DNA of 46,183 nucleotides from Tritrichomonas foetus (lineage: Eukaryota > Parabasalia > Tritrichomonadida > Tritrichomonadidae). Positions 1-9,838 of this stretch are shown here, piece by piece; the stretch's first letter is position 1, and every line of letters starts with the position of its first letter. The stretch is from contig MLAK01000876.1 in NCBI GenBank assembly GCA_001839685.1, positions 2,107-48,289 on the forward strand, written 5' to 3'. The position numbers and the translations under genes are program-made. Under the pieces are notes generated by a model. It was given only the letters and a program-made list of their open reading frames with translations. It made no database searches and had not been told where the DNA came from.

Positions 1-237
1 TGGAATAATCAAAATCAGAATCAAAATAATAATTGGAATAATGATAACCAAAATCATGAAAATGAAAACGATGATGGTAATACTGGGAGTTGGGGTGGTG
101 GCGGTGGCTGGGGAGGAGGTTCTCCTGATTCTGGTGGAATGGAACCTGCAGTTGAAGTTCAACCACTTGTAATGACTGATGCTGGAATCTCCACAGAAGA
201 ACTCGCTCGAATTTGTAGCCAAAATATTATTATGTAA
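1..237 (+). CDS. C-terminal end of an Asn/Gly/Trp-rich protein (5' partial)
   Basis: An open frame enters from the left edge in phase 1 and ends at TAA 235-237, so about 78 residues are visible. The first part is low complexity: runs of Asn and Gln with scattered Trp, then an acidic patch, then a Gly-rich segment holding three Trp in GSWGGGGGWGGGS. The last 30 residues are of normal composition and end in ELARICSQNIIM. I do not recognise the family. Trp embedded in Gly/Asn-rich sequence can occur in RNA-binding or Argonaute-binding tails, but nothing here proves either role. The gene converges on the decarboxylase gene on the other strand, with about 140 bases between the two stop codons. Confidence 0.6.
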   Translation, partial: WNNQNQNQNNNWNNDNQNHENENDDGNTGSWGGGGGWGGGSPDSGGMEPAVEVQPLVMTDAGISTEELARICSQNIIM

Positions 238-379
238 GTCATTTAAAAACCTTATATGCTGTTTGATATTTATTGTAAAAATAGATAGATAAATATTTTT
301 TTATAATTATTATTTTATTTTATTTTTTATTTAAATTTTTTAAATTAATCATTTGAATTTTTGAATTGAAGTTATCTCT

Positions 380-1576
380 CTAAGCGAGAATTTCTTGAAT
401 TTTGTTATGAACATTCACCAAGAAGAAGTTATTGTTTTCATTCTCACTTGATCTTAGGAATTTGTGCTGTAACTCTTCAACAAAGTAATTACGAATTAAT
501 GCTCTGATTCGAATTTCAGAGACTTTTGCAAGTGGGTGATTATCACATTCTGCCAAAGTATATGACCAAAATGTGATATAGAGTCCATCGAGTAGGTGCA
601 TCGAGCAAGGACACGTCAATACATATCCGTCAATTTTCAATGCAGAAAGCATTCGAGGACTTGAAGAAATTTCCACTGCTGTGAAAGATGCCGGTCTGAA
701 GAGTTCCAAAATTCGATAGGCCCATTCTCTTCCACTCACAAAAGTTTCTTCAGTTGATTCGAATGATACATATGAACATTTATTCTCTGGAGTTATATGA
801 AGTGTTTCATATTGATCTGTTTCGCCAATTAATCCATTCATTGAATATCCACATGGATCAAAGAAGAAGTCATCAATTTTAGAGTCTGGTATCATACTAC
901 GTACGATGTCAACCAATTCATTGTTGTTATTGTTGAAATTATTATAAAAGTATTGAGATGATTCTGGATGAATCTCGTGCATCTTTAGTTCAAATGTAGT
1001 ATCAATTCCTTTGAAATTTGACTTGTCTTTTATCATATCAGCATAATAAAAGAACCAATGGTCATGATCAATTGGACCACATCGTACAGTTGATGAGTTT
1101 TCACTCCCGAAGTGAGCATCAAGAAACTCAACTTCTGTACTAAAACTTTTATGAGGAAAATGTTGATTTTCTGGATGACAAAAGTTTTTCCTCCAATAAA
1201 GAACTACAGCTGGTATAAAGCCAATTGACTTTCCAATACTTAAAGCATCATCAATTGCAAGTAATAAAGGTGTTGTGCCACATGTTTTCAATATGATTTT
1301 ATCTTCAAAAACGAAAAGGCTTGATTCACTTAGAATGTAAGATGTGCATTTTGAGTTTGAGATTGATGATAGGATCTTGCATTTAGCCTTATCCAACATC
1401 TTTTCCCACTCCTCTTGTTGTATATTGAGTAATGTTTTATTACTCTTTGTATTTAATTGAGATTGTGTTGATTTAGTGAAAATAATTTGTAAATTTTTCT
1501 CTGGACCTTCAAATCCATCTTCATATTGACTTTCATTGTTATATTCTTCTGGAAACTCACTTCGGGAGTTTGACAT
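380..1576 (-). CDS. S-adenosylmethionine decarboxylase proenzyme (eukaryotic type)
   Basis: 398 residues. The enzyme decarboxylates S-adenosylmethionine to give the aminopropyl donor for spermidine and spermine synthesis. It is made as a proenzyme that cleaves itself and forms a pyruvoyl group from a serine. The processing site LSESSLF is present, with cleavage expected between Glu84 and Ser85 (Glu67/Ser68 in the human enzyme). Cys99 in KTCGTT matches human Cys82, Ser245 in GYSMNG matches Ser229, and His260 in LHITPE matches His243, so the processing and catalytic residues all look intact. PHKSFSTEVEFLD and SYVSFES are further family signatures. About 17 extra polar residues precede the usual N-terminus. 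The start is the first ATG after an initiator-like TCATTA. The residue pattern is distinctive, so the assignment is firm. Confidence 0.95.
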   Translation of the reverse strand: MSNSRSEFPEEYNNESQYEDGFEGPEKNLQIIFTKSTQSQLNTKSNKTLLNIQQEEWEKMLDKAKCKILSSISNSKCTSYILSESSLFVFEDKIILKTCGTTPLLLAIDDALSIGKSIGFIPAVVLYWRKNFCHPENQHFPHKSFSTEVEFLDAHFGSENSSTVRCGPIDHDHWFFYYADMIKDKSNFKGIDTTFELKMHEIHPESSQYFYNNFNNNNNELVDIVRSMIPDSKIDDFFFDPCGYSMNGLIGETDQYETLHITPENKCSYVSFESTEETFVSGREWAYRILELFRPASFTAVEISSSPRMLSALKIDGYVLTCPCSMHLLDGLYITFWSYTLAECDNHPLAKVSEIRIRALIRNYFVEELQHKFLRSSENENNNFFLVNVHNKIQEILA

Positions 1577-1591
1577 TGCAGTGCGAAAAAA

Positions 1592-1597
1592 TAATGA
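1592..1597 (-). promoter_or_regulatory. Initiator-like element of the decarboxylase gene
   Basis: TCATTA on the minus strand lies 16-21 bases upstream of the ATG at 1576. It matches the parabasalid initiator consensus TCA-pyrimidine-(T/A), known from Trichomonas vaginalis, where the A is the transcription start and leaders are short. The motif is short, so only its position supports it. Confidence 0.5.
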
Positions 1598-1647
1598 AGA
1601 GACTTTGTCATCACAATATTTGAATTTAATTCTATGCGATTACAGAA

Positions 1648-1881
1648 TTATCTTTTTTGTTCACTCTCAATTATGGAAATATTTTGAATGGTCGTATAAT
1701 CAATAAAATTTTTACCACTCCTAACCAAAAATTTTATAATCATAGTAAGTTTTTTCCAATCCTGCAATGCATTTTTTAAGTTAATTCTGGGGAAAAAAAG
1801 ATCAATTATTTTCTTTAGTGGCTTAAGGGCATAGTTTAGCAAGAGATGGTTATATTTATATTTTGGCCTTAATTTCTCCAT
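1648..1881 (-). CDS. Possible small ORF or gene relic, unrecognised
   Basis: A 77-codon ATG-initiated frame upstream of the decarboxylase on the same strand. It is rich in Lys, Leu, Ile and Asn and matches no family I know. Codons near its start overlap the 37-bp repeat at 1823-1859. The second repeat copy at 3148-3184 can be read in the corresponding phase, giving the same NHLLLNYALK peptide in a longer open stretch. That hints that both are scraps of one repeated coding sequence. It may equally be a chance frame in AT-rich DNA. Confidence 0.2.
   Translation of the reverse strand: MEKLRPKYKYNHLLLNYALKPLKKIIDLFFPRINLKNALQDWKKLTMIIKFLVRSGKNFIDYTTIQNISIIESEQKR
1823..1859 (-). repeat. 37-bp inverted repeat, left copy
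   Basis: The reverse complement of 1823-1859 equals 3148-3184 over all 37 bases; similarity stops abruptly on both sides. The two arms face each other across about 1.3 kb of gene-free DNA. Confidence 0.85.
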
Positions 1882-4321
1882 GGATGGTCAAACATTCCAA
1901 TTAAATAGAAAAATGTAATCCCAAAAACCCGTTCGATGTCCTAAATATGATTTTATAGTTTTATTATAGCTGGTAAATCTGAAATATCAGTTAAATGTTA
2001 TCATCATGAGAAATGAAGATTCCATCATCAATTATTTTTTCGTGGCTGAGAAAGCTCGACGTCAAGTTGTAGACATCCATATGAATGATTTAAGTTGCCT
2101 GCTAACGATTTTTGATAGATTACGATTATGCCGGAATAAATTTTTTAAAATTGGTTGTTTAAGTATCCCCAACTGGAAGATATAAATAATTCTTATATTG
2201 TTGCTATGTATTTGTATTTGTATTCTAATGGGTAATTAAATTTATTTATTATTATATGCAGAAAATAAATTGGATAAAGATGTTTTAAACAGTCCATTTT
2301 TGGGGCCTCACAAATTAAAAATAATCATTTTCTGAAAAAGTTACCATCAGAAAATTTATATTTGAAATATCNAGTGTTAATATTGTAATAAGATATATTA
2401 TATTATTAGTTAATAGCTGCATAAGATGTAAAATAATAATATTAATGATTTCAATCAAATTAAATTTATTCATATTTTATTTTCATTCAATTTTTTTTAT
2501 TATAGTCATTATCTATCTTTCTGAAATTCACAAGATAATTTGATATGTAAAATTTAGGACTTGAAATGTCTGTTACTGGGAAAAATAGGAAACTAATAAT
2601 TTTTACTAATCATATAATTATTTCATTTACTGGTTAACTCTAGATGTAGGGATTGGGTTTATAAAGAGATGCTTTCATGTCTAATGGTTTTTTGATTTGT
2701 TTTCGCAATGCTTTTCTATATTCGAAGTACTCAAATGAATGATAAAAATTTTTTCTTTGAATTACATTCAATTTTTTCAATCATTTTCTTCTTTTTTTAA
2801 TGAATCCACTTTTCACTCCAATATAATATGCTGAAAACAATATATCATATAATAAATCAAATATAAAAAGCTATATCAGAATATATTAAAATATTATAGA
2901 TAAAATAAAAAGATAATTCTATTTTATATTTACTAAATATTCTGTTAATTATTTTGTAAATTGTGAACACTTACAAAAAGTTTCAATTCCCACAAGCATG
3001 TCATCTAAAAGTGTGGAATAAAAACGAAATAAATTATTATTATGATTTTATCTTTATTAACTACGTCTATATATTCTTTAAACTAAGTTAACAATTGATT
3101 TCATAAATTTTTCCCGAAGATATCGATAAACAACCTATTTCTCTCAAATAAATATAACCATCTCTTGCTAAACTATGCCCTTAAATCGATAATAAATCAT
3201 CGTATCTCCATCAAAAATCAAGGCTTTGTCAAAATTTTTGATGTCATATACATGTATTATACTATCTTATACAATGATAGTAAATATATAAAAACAAATT
3301 ATTTAGATGCCTCACATAATCGAAAAATTTTTTTTCTGTAGGAATTCTATTTCCATTCAAATAATTTTACAATAGATCAATTTTCTTGAATAAAAATTCA
3401 AGGAACACGTTCGAATGCTATCAAATTAGATCGATGACATTTAAATTGAATAAATATTCAATGATATAAAAAGTCTATATCGGCCGATATACTTAACAAT
3501 TTTTCAATTGATCGTCAAAAATTGTAATATTATTGAAAAATTAAATATTCCGTCAGTTTTAGTGAAATTGGAAAAGTGTGGAAAAATCAAAACTAATCGT
3601 TGTTATCTTAGAAGGTGATTGTAATTATTATTTTCCCTTACAAACCCTTTTTGTTCGAAATTTTTTAAAATCTAATCAATATAATTTCTGAATTTTGAAA
3701 TTTTTGGGTGAATTCGATGTGAGGAGGAAACATAAGCACATATTAGCAAATTCATTTTCGAGAGAAAAAGTATGATTGATCAATGATCATTCAGATAAAA
3801 AGATTTTTAATTTAATTCTTTTGTGTCCACTTGATTCTCCTAAAGTTGCTTTTTATTGTCGCAAAACATGTTTAATAGGTCACGTTTTAATCAAAAAAAG
3901 AAGAAATGATCGACCCAAATTGACTCATTGATTATTACTTTTGTGATAAATTCTTTACCAGACCAATTCGATTTGAATAGTCATGACTATATTTTAAGTA
4001 TAATTGTTTCAGATGAAGTTTGCATGTTTGGTGAAAACAAATATAATATCAATTTTGACTTTTTTTCTAAGTGACCATTACAGATAAGATTGAAACAATT
4101 TTTCAAATGGGAAATGACCGACATGCTTTTGTTTCCTTTCAATCTTTTTTGGTTTCATAATACAAAAAAATTTGTTTGATAGTAGAGTACATGGAAATTT
4201 GTATCTAGATCTTTATTGGAAGAATTGGGAGAGAGAATTTCTTTTTGAAAACATCATTTTATATATATAAATCAAGATAAATATTCTGACATTAATTCTT
4301 TAGTAAAACCAAATCAAAACG
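1882..4321. other. Gene-poor AT-rich region between decarboxylase and Fused-like kinase
   Basis: About 2.4 kb without a convincing gene. It holds the right copy of the 37-bp inverted repeat, a single undetermined base at 2372, and homopolymer and AT runs. A plus-strand stretch at roughly 3830-4130 can be read with few stops but matches nothing I can name. The part next to 1882 should contain the upstream region of the minus-strand genes. I see no RNA gene. Confidence 0.6.
3148..3184 (+). repeat. 37-bp inverted repeat, right copy
   Basis: Identical over 37 bases to the reverse complement of 1823-1859. Read from 3150 it encodes KYNHLLLNYALK and stays open to about 3345 before a TAG, without an obvious start. 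Confidence 0.85.
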
Positions 4322-7255
4322 TTAAGAAATTGCAGCAATTATATTTTTGGCATATCTCTGAATTCTTTCGTTCTTTGAATTTGTGTATTTAGAAATTAAA
4401 GTTTGAGCTTTCTTTAGTTTGAGAAATGCTCTTCCTTCATCATATTGGCAGAATGAAGCTAGGTGAAGAACAGTTTTTCCTTGAAGTTCTTCAATTGATA
4501 CAGTTCTTAAAAGCGCTTCAAGTGCTCCTTCACCAATCAGTTTCTTAACAAGTTTTCCAGATTTCCTTACCATATTTCCAAGTACACCAGATCCATTTTC
4601 AACAACTTTAGGATCATTTGATTCAAGAAGATGTCGAACAGCACCAATATCATTTGCAATGGGATCTGCAATCTCTGGGCAATAAACAAGCATGTTTCCA
4701 AGTGCATATGCAGCCATTTTCTGGCAATCAACATTATTTTCACGGATATTATCCATGAGTAAAGGAACAAAAGCACCTAAATAATCATCAGGAAGCGCAG
4801 TATGTCTACAAACATTACCAATGAAATCTAATGCTCTTGCTCTAATTTGTGGAACTTCAGCTTGAAGTGCACGTTCAGCTAAGTTTAAGGCACCACATTC
4901 AGAAAGGGCTGGTAAAAAGTCTTTTGAAAGGCGTGCAAGGTGAGAAGCAATAATCAAACCACTTTCTGCAGCACTGTCAATTGAAAAAATAGAATTTAAT
5001 ATTTCTGTAGCTTGCTCAATAAGGATATCATTTGGCCGATCAAAAGTCATAATAATTTGTGCAAGAACAATAACAACATTTGCTGGAACAGATGGTCCTA
5101 AATCACTAATTACTGATGCAATCATTGTTAATATTCCTGCTTCACATAATGCTAAAACTAAATTTTGTGAAGAATTGTCTTGTTTGGCTAAGCAATGAAG
5201 AATATAATCGCTGAGTGTTGAAGCACATTGTGGGATAGGATAAAGGCAAACCATCATTGGAAGATATTGAACAACTTTATTTGGATCTAAAGCAAACAAT
5301 GTGGCTAACAACGCTGGTTGATGGAATGGAACAAGGCCGCTAATATTTTCAACACACAAATCTAAATGAGTTACATTTACTGGAGCATGACAGAATGGTG
5401 ACGATAAAACAGACATGATTAAAAGGAAATCTTCTTGATGTTGTGGTGGAATGGAACCATATTTAATTAAAGATTCTAATCGATCATTTAAATTGGTTTT
5501 TCCTTTGAACATCATCATAACAAAATTGGGGAGTGTGGATAAAGATGAGCGAACATCATATTGAGCTTGGAATTCAGGAATTTCAGAGAGTTGATTCAAA
5601 CAAACAGCAATAAATGAAACAGCTGCTGAGAAAAGACTATGTTCGGATAAAGAGCGGATTTGTTTCATTACAATGTTATGAAATGCTTCTAAAAAGTTCT
5701 TAAATGGTTGAATATAAGTAATTGCAACATTATCATATTCAATAACTTTTGATAAAATACAAAACGCAGCAGTTTTAATTAAATCACTATTGTTTTTAAC
5801 AATTGCACTTGTTAAAATTGGAACAAGTTGAGGTGAAAATGATCCAGTCACCGTTGACAAAAATAGTTCAGATTCTTGAACAAAGAAAGAAAAGATCGAA
5901 TAAGTTTGTCCAATGAATTTTTGATCGTTTTCTTGGAAAATGAACATTAGTAATCTATCACGTAATTTTTCACATTTAGTTTTATCAAGTTGCATATCAC
6001 CTAGTTGGAAATCATTGTTTTGTACAACATTCATTGCAAATGGAACACTTAACAGTTCTGTAAAGAAATCAATGGATGCCAATGGCATATCAGCTCCCAA
6101 GAGCGAAACGCCTATTGCGAAAGGAACACTATATCTTTCGATATCTTTCCTTAATAAATCAGCTGCAACATGAAGAGCTTCATCTAAAACACTTGGTTTG
6201 GAAATAAATTCTTTGAAATGAAAACTAAATGAAGCAGCAAGCGGAGAATCAGGTGGAACATTTTTCTTTCTTAAAAATTTGACAGCAAGTAAAAGCTCCT
6301 CTTCTGAATGTGCGCTTGGATTCACAAAAATCATTTGATAATCAGGAATCTTTGATTTCTTCGGTTTAAATGTTTGTTGGGGCCCACCACAAAGAGATAC
6401 TTTAATAGCACGTTCAAACTGTTCAGATTTAAATTTATAAACCCTATCATCAAAACAAGATAAATTAACATCAGCTATAAATGGATGTTTCATTAACTCT
6501 TCACATGATGTCCTCTTTGATGGATCTTTTTGAAGCATTTCAAGTAAGAAGTCTTTAAATTGTGCTGAAATGTCTCCTGGAAATACAATTGGTGAGTTAA
6601 CAATCATTTGAATTAATTTGTAAATAGAATTTGTGAAAAATGGAGGTTTTCCATAATATAGTTCATAAAGAATAACACCAAGCGCCCAAATATCAACTTT
6701 CTCATCATAAGGTTGCTCTTGAACAAGTTCTGGAGCCATGTAAAGTGGCGTCCCCTTAATTGATGTGAGAACGAGTGTTGTATTTGAAAGAGCTCTGGCA
6801 AATCCAAAGTCACAAATTTTCAGTGACGCATTTTCAGCAATTAAAATGTTTTGCGGCTTCATATCACGATGAATAATATGAAGGCTGTGAAGATGAGCGA
6901 GTGATGAAACTAGCTGGGCGGCAACGTTTTTCAAAACTGGTTCTGGCAATGTTTGATTATCGTCAATAACTTGAAATAAATCGCCTCGTGCTAATTCTGA
7001 CACAACACAAAAATCTGTGTCGGTTTCGAAAACACTCAGCATTTTCATGACATTTGGATGTGAAACTTTCTGTAATAAATCGATTTCTCGGCGAAAAGAA
7101 ACAATATCGTCTTTTGATTGTCCTAATTTGTTAATCATTTTAATTGCGACGAGCCGTCCTGTGTATTTTCTGCGACCTTTGTATACACGACCGAAAGATC
7201 CTTCTCCAATCTGATTAATCAAATGGTAGTTTTCCATACTGTCTGTCGTGTTCAT
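4322..7255 (-). CDS. Fused/STK36-like serine/threonine kinase with helical-repeat tail
   Basis: 977 residues. The kinase domain spans about residues 10-264 and is complete: glycine loop GEGSFG (17-22), VAIK with Lys39, Glu57 of helix C, HRDMKPQN with Asp131, DFG at 149-151, and GTPLYMAPE. The closest match by motif layout is the Fused/STK36 and ULK-like group. The rest is about 700 residues of HEAT/armadillo-like helices, most regular near the C-terminus (repeats ending in GNVCR, GNMLV, GNMVR), which is the Fused architecture. In animals STK36 is needed for central-pair assembly in motile cilia as well as Hedgehog signalling; the ciliary role is the likely one here. The ATG at 7255 is chosen because the kinase begins soon after; Met7 is an alternative. 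No clear initiator motif was found upstream. Confidence 0.85.
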   Translation of the reverse strand: MNTTDSMENYHLINQIGEGSFGRVYKGRRKYTGRLVAIKMINKLGQSKDDIVSFRREIDLLQKVSHPNVMKMLSVFETDTDFCVVSELARGDLFQVIDDNQTLPEPVLKNVAAQLVSSLAHLHSLHIIHRDMKPQNILIAENASLKICDFGFARALSNTTLVLTSIKGTPLYMAPELVQEQPYDEKVDIWALGVILYELYYGKPPFFTNSIYKLIQMIVNSPIVFPGDISAQFKDFLLEMLQKDPSKRTSCEELMKHPFIADVNLSCFDDRVYKFKSEQFERAIKVSLCGGPQQTFKPKKSKIPDYQMIFVNPSAHSEEELLLAVKFLRKKNVPPDSPLAASFSFHFKEFISKPSVLDEALHVAADLLRKDIERYSVPFAIGVSLLGADMPLASIDFFTELLSVPFAMNVVQNNDFQLGDMQLDKTKCEKLRDRLLMFIFQENDQKFIGQTYSIFSFFVQESELFLSTVTGSFSPQLVPILTSAIVKNNSDLIKTAAFCILSKVIEYDNVAITYIQPFKNFLEAFHNIVMKQIRSLSEHSLFSAAVSFIAVCLNQLSEIPEFQAQYDVRSSLSTLPNFVMMMFKGKTNLNDRLESLIKYGSIPPQHQEDFLLIMSVLSSPFCHAPVNVTHLDLCVENISGLVPFHQPALLATLFALDPNKVVQYLPMMVCLYPIPQCASTLSDYILHCLAKQDNSSQNLVLALCEAGILTMIASVISDLGPSVPANVVIVLAQIIMTFDRPNDILIEQATEILNSIFSIDSAAESGLIIASHLARLSKDFLPALSECGALNLAERALQAEVPQIRARALDFIGNVCRHTALPDDYLGAFVPLLMDNIRENNVDCQKMAAYALGNMLVYCPEIADPIANDIGAVRHLLESNDPKVVENGSGVLGNMVRKSGKLVKKLIGEGALEALLRTVSIEELQGKTVLHLASFCQYDEGRAFLKLKKAQTLISKYTNSKNERIQRYAKNIIAAIS

Positions 7256-7507
7256 GGGAATTTAGGCGGATGTTAATTATCGAATTTTTAGGGAGATATT
7301 TTTATAAACGTACACTATTTTTATTTGGCCACTTTTTTGTATTCAAAAAATCAAGTTTTTCTATTGTTATATGGTCTGTTATTTCTAAAAAAATTCCTTT
7401 CATAAATACAGTATTTAAAAAAATAATAATAATTATAACTCGTGACATATTGTGTTCACGGTTAAAATTTTCCCATTTAATTTTTCATCTATTTATTTAT
7501 ATTTATT

Positions 7508-7635
7508 GGTGCTAATTATGGACCGATGGTATATTAGAGCTTCATCAAACCGTCAAGCCACTTCACAATTCGCCTCAACAATTTTTGTTCAAAAGTTCCA
7601 AAATTGTGTCCATAAAAAGATCTATTATTAGCACC
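7508..7635. repeat. 128-base element with inverted ends (possible structured RNA or MITE-like unit)
   Basis: GGTGCTAAT at 7508-7516 pairs with ATTAGCACC at 7627-7635, and the adjoining TATGGAC at 7517-7523 pairs with GTCCATA at 7608-7614. Together they can make a 16-pair terminal stem interrupted on one side by 12 bases. The inside, about 84 bases, is less AT-rich than the surroundings. No clear target-site duplication is visible. It could be a small RNA gene, a short inverted-repeat transposon or an upstream regulatory structure. I cannot decide from one copy. Confidence 0.45.
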
Positions 7636-7723
7636 TATACTCTATATAAATTGTGTTTATCTCACATAAAAATTTTCTATGTCATGATTTTTACTAACAA
7701 TATTTTCAATGGTGGGAATTAGG

Positions 7724-7747
7724 TTTTTTTTTTTTTTTTTTTTTTTT
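7724..7747 (+). repeat. Poly(T) tract of 24
   Basis: An uninterrupted run of 24 T about 60 bases upstream of the broken GTPase gene. Run length in an assembly is approximate. Confidence 0.9.
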
Positions 7748-7784
7748 CCAAATGGATTTCTGTCATGAAATATTCAATGATTTA

Positions 7785-7789
7785 TCATT
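7785..7789 (+). promoter_or_regulatory. Initiator-like element of the broken GTPase gene
   Basis: TCATT fits the parabasalid TCA-pyrimidine-(T/A) initiator and ends 21 bases before the ATG at 7811. If real, the pseudogene may still be transcribed. Confidence 0.4.
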
Positions 7790-7810
7790 TCTCTATTTTT
7801 TTAGTTCCTA

Positions 7811-9838
7811 ATGTGTGAAGAAGTTTTCAGTGTAGTTAACTTCAAAGAAGATGGAAAGGGAGAGCTCTCAGAGCCTTTCATATCAAAAATCAAGGCATCA
7901 CCTAATCCATTCATAATCACATTTATTGGTGAAACAAGATCAGGAAAATCTTCACGGCTTAATTACATCTTAGAAGGAAAAATTAAATTGACAAAACCAT
8001 TCAAAACAAGTGGTGGATTCGAAGCATGCACCGAAGGGATTTCTGGATATGGCCCAATCTCATTTTGTGATTTAGATCCAATATTTTCATTATTCACTGA
8101 TAGCAGAATTATCCATTTGAACAATTACCTTGAAGACAACAACAATGAAAATATTCAAGAACAAATTAAAGAAAAAATCAAAGATCGAAACATCTTTCTA
8201 ATTGATTGTGAAGGAGCAGGAAGTATTGACAAAACAACCAAAGGGTTAAATAATGCATTAGCATTATTAGTTCAAATTTCATCTGTTATTACTTTGGTTT
8301 CAAAAAATCCAAGTGATTCATTATGTTAGTATTTCGAGAATGTGATGCAATTTTCAAAGGAACTACATAGAGAAGACAGTAAGTTAAATAAGGCTGCAGC
8401 TCTTATTCTTCGTGATATTGTGTCTGAAGTAGATCCAGATTATTTGGCTAGAACTAATGAAGAAAATCTTTCCAAATTTCACTATTATGAAAATCTTCGA
8501 AAAGAACAAAAGTGCCAATTCAGAGAAAAGCTCTTTGATAAGATAAATAGTCAAGGGACCAATTTTAATCCTTCAATGCTCAAATTATTAATTCAACCTG
8601 ATTGGATTTTGACAGAAAATTTCCATGAATCAATGCGTGACTTCATATTTTTCGTCCTAGAGATTGCATTGAGGGTTGCATCAATTGACAGTGAAGCTCT
8701 TTTAAATATCGCCAATTTCACCTTGACTATCTTAAATGATCAGTGTTTCGATGACCTTCTTCCATATGATGTGATGCTCACAAAATATTTCTTGAACTAG
8801 ATTCAGGATTCAATAGTTTCATCGAAAATCACAGACATACAAAATGAAATGATGAAGAAACCTTACAAAGATCTAATTTCACTTATTCCAACACAATTCT
8901 ATGAGAATGCATTGGAATTTATTCTCAATAAATTTGATGAGCAAGTTCAAGAGCAGCACTCCAACTACAAAGAGAATTTCCCGACGATATTTCATGAAAT
9001 TAGATCTTATAGTTCAATCAAAATTAAGGAGGGTGATATTTTTGAATTTCTAAAAATGAGGGGTGATTCATCAGGATTTATTGATGATGCTACAAATTAT
9101 TATGTAAGTGTTGTCAATCAAATATCACATCAGCAGATTTCAAAGCTTGATGAACATAATTTTAACCAATTTGATATTCAAAAATTCTTAAATACGAATC
9201 TGAATGCTATCAAGGATAAAGCCAATTGCATTTTCCAGAAATATTGGGAATCATATGTAACAAATAAATCATTTGAAAATATGATCAAGCAAATTGCTGG
9301 ACAAAATAAAACATTTACAATTGATGAATTCTCAAAACGAAAAGAACTCATTTTTCCAACAACTGTTCAAGCAGCTAGAGAAGCTGGACAACAAGGATCT
9401 CAGGTACGATTATGGAAAAACAATAAATTCACCAAATTTACAGTCAATTCAAATGATCAAGTATACATTCCAGATATATCCATAAAGTTAAAGGAACATA
9501 AATACTTCATTACAAATGGTGACTATGGCTTTTGTCATATCAATTATTACGACATTGTATATGATTTTGATTTTAACAAAATGACTTTGCATGTTAATTT
9601 ATCTGCAGTCATAACTGAAAAGAATCATTGGTCAACATACTTCTGGTACAGAATACCCCAGAGAAAACATAAAAATGAGCATTATGTTCGCGAACTCATC
9701 ATCAAGATTGGTGGAAACTTCACATTTGAAAATGGGGCCCAGTGTATAACGATTAGTAGTCCTTCCCCACCAGGCGGAAATGGTAGTTATTGTGGTAAAA
9801 CACCAGTACTAAAAGAATTCAAGCTTCTAGCACATTAA
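7811..9838 (+). pseudogene. GB1/RHD3-type (GBP/atlastin-like) GTPase gene broken by two in-frame TAG codons
   Basis: One continuous reading frame of 675 codons plus terminator, interrupted only by TAG at 8327-8329 and TAG at 8798-8800. Both neighbouring segments continue in the same phase and align with the intact paralogue at 43323-44999. The P-loop GETRSGKSS, the switch region ACTEGISGYG, the DCEG motif and the RD motif in LILRDIVSE mark a guanylate-binding-protein/atlastin type GTPase, large GTPases that remodel membranes or act in cell defence. The first stop stands where the paralogue has Gln, the second where it has Lys. The gene also encodes about 125 C-terminal residues (roughly from Asp233 of the last segment) that the intact copy lacks. 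Either this is a very young pseudogene, or stops are read through or polymorphic; the first is most likely. A truncated 172-residue G-domain fragment could be made from the first ATG. Confidence 0.85.

Noticed and set aside
1..237. Argonaute-binding (GW) tail
   Set aside because: Three Trp in a Gly run are not enough to tell a GW tail from ordinary low complexity.
229..242. GTAAGT as an intron donor at the end of the first gene
   Set aside because: Parabasalid introns use GTAYGT with an ACTAACACACAG acceptor; neither is present, and a TAA lies in frame.
3830..4130. Possible transposase remnant (SDEVCMFGENKYN-like stretch on the plus strand)
   Set aside because: Only one short motif-like stretch, no catalytic spacing and no terminal repeats; too weak to list.
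7508..7635. Hammerhead ribozyme or tRNA in the inverted-repeat element
   Set aside because: No CUGANGA/GAAA core and no cloverleaf with conserved T-loop or D-loop bases.
8327..8800. Reassigned TAG codon
   Set aside because: Other genes in the window, including the decarboxylase, end normally at TAG, and parabasalids use the standard code. Two nonsense mutations are the simpler reading.
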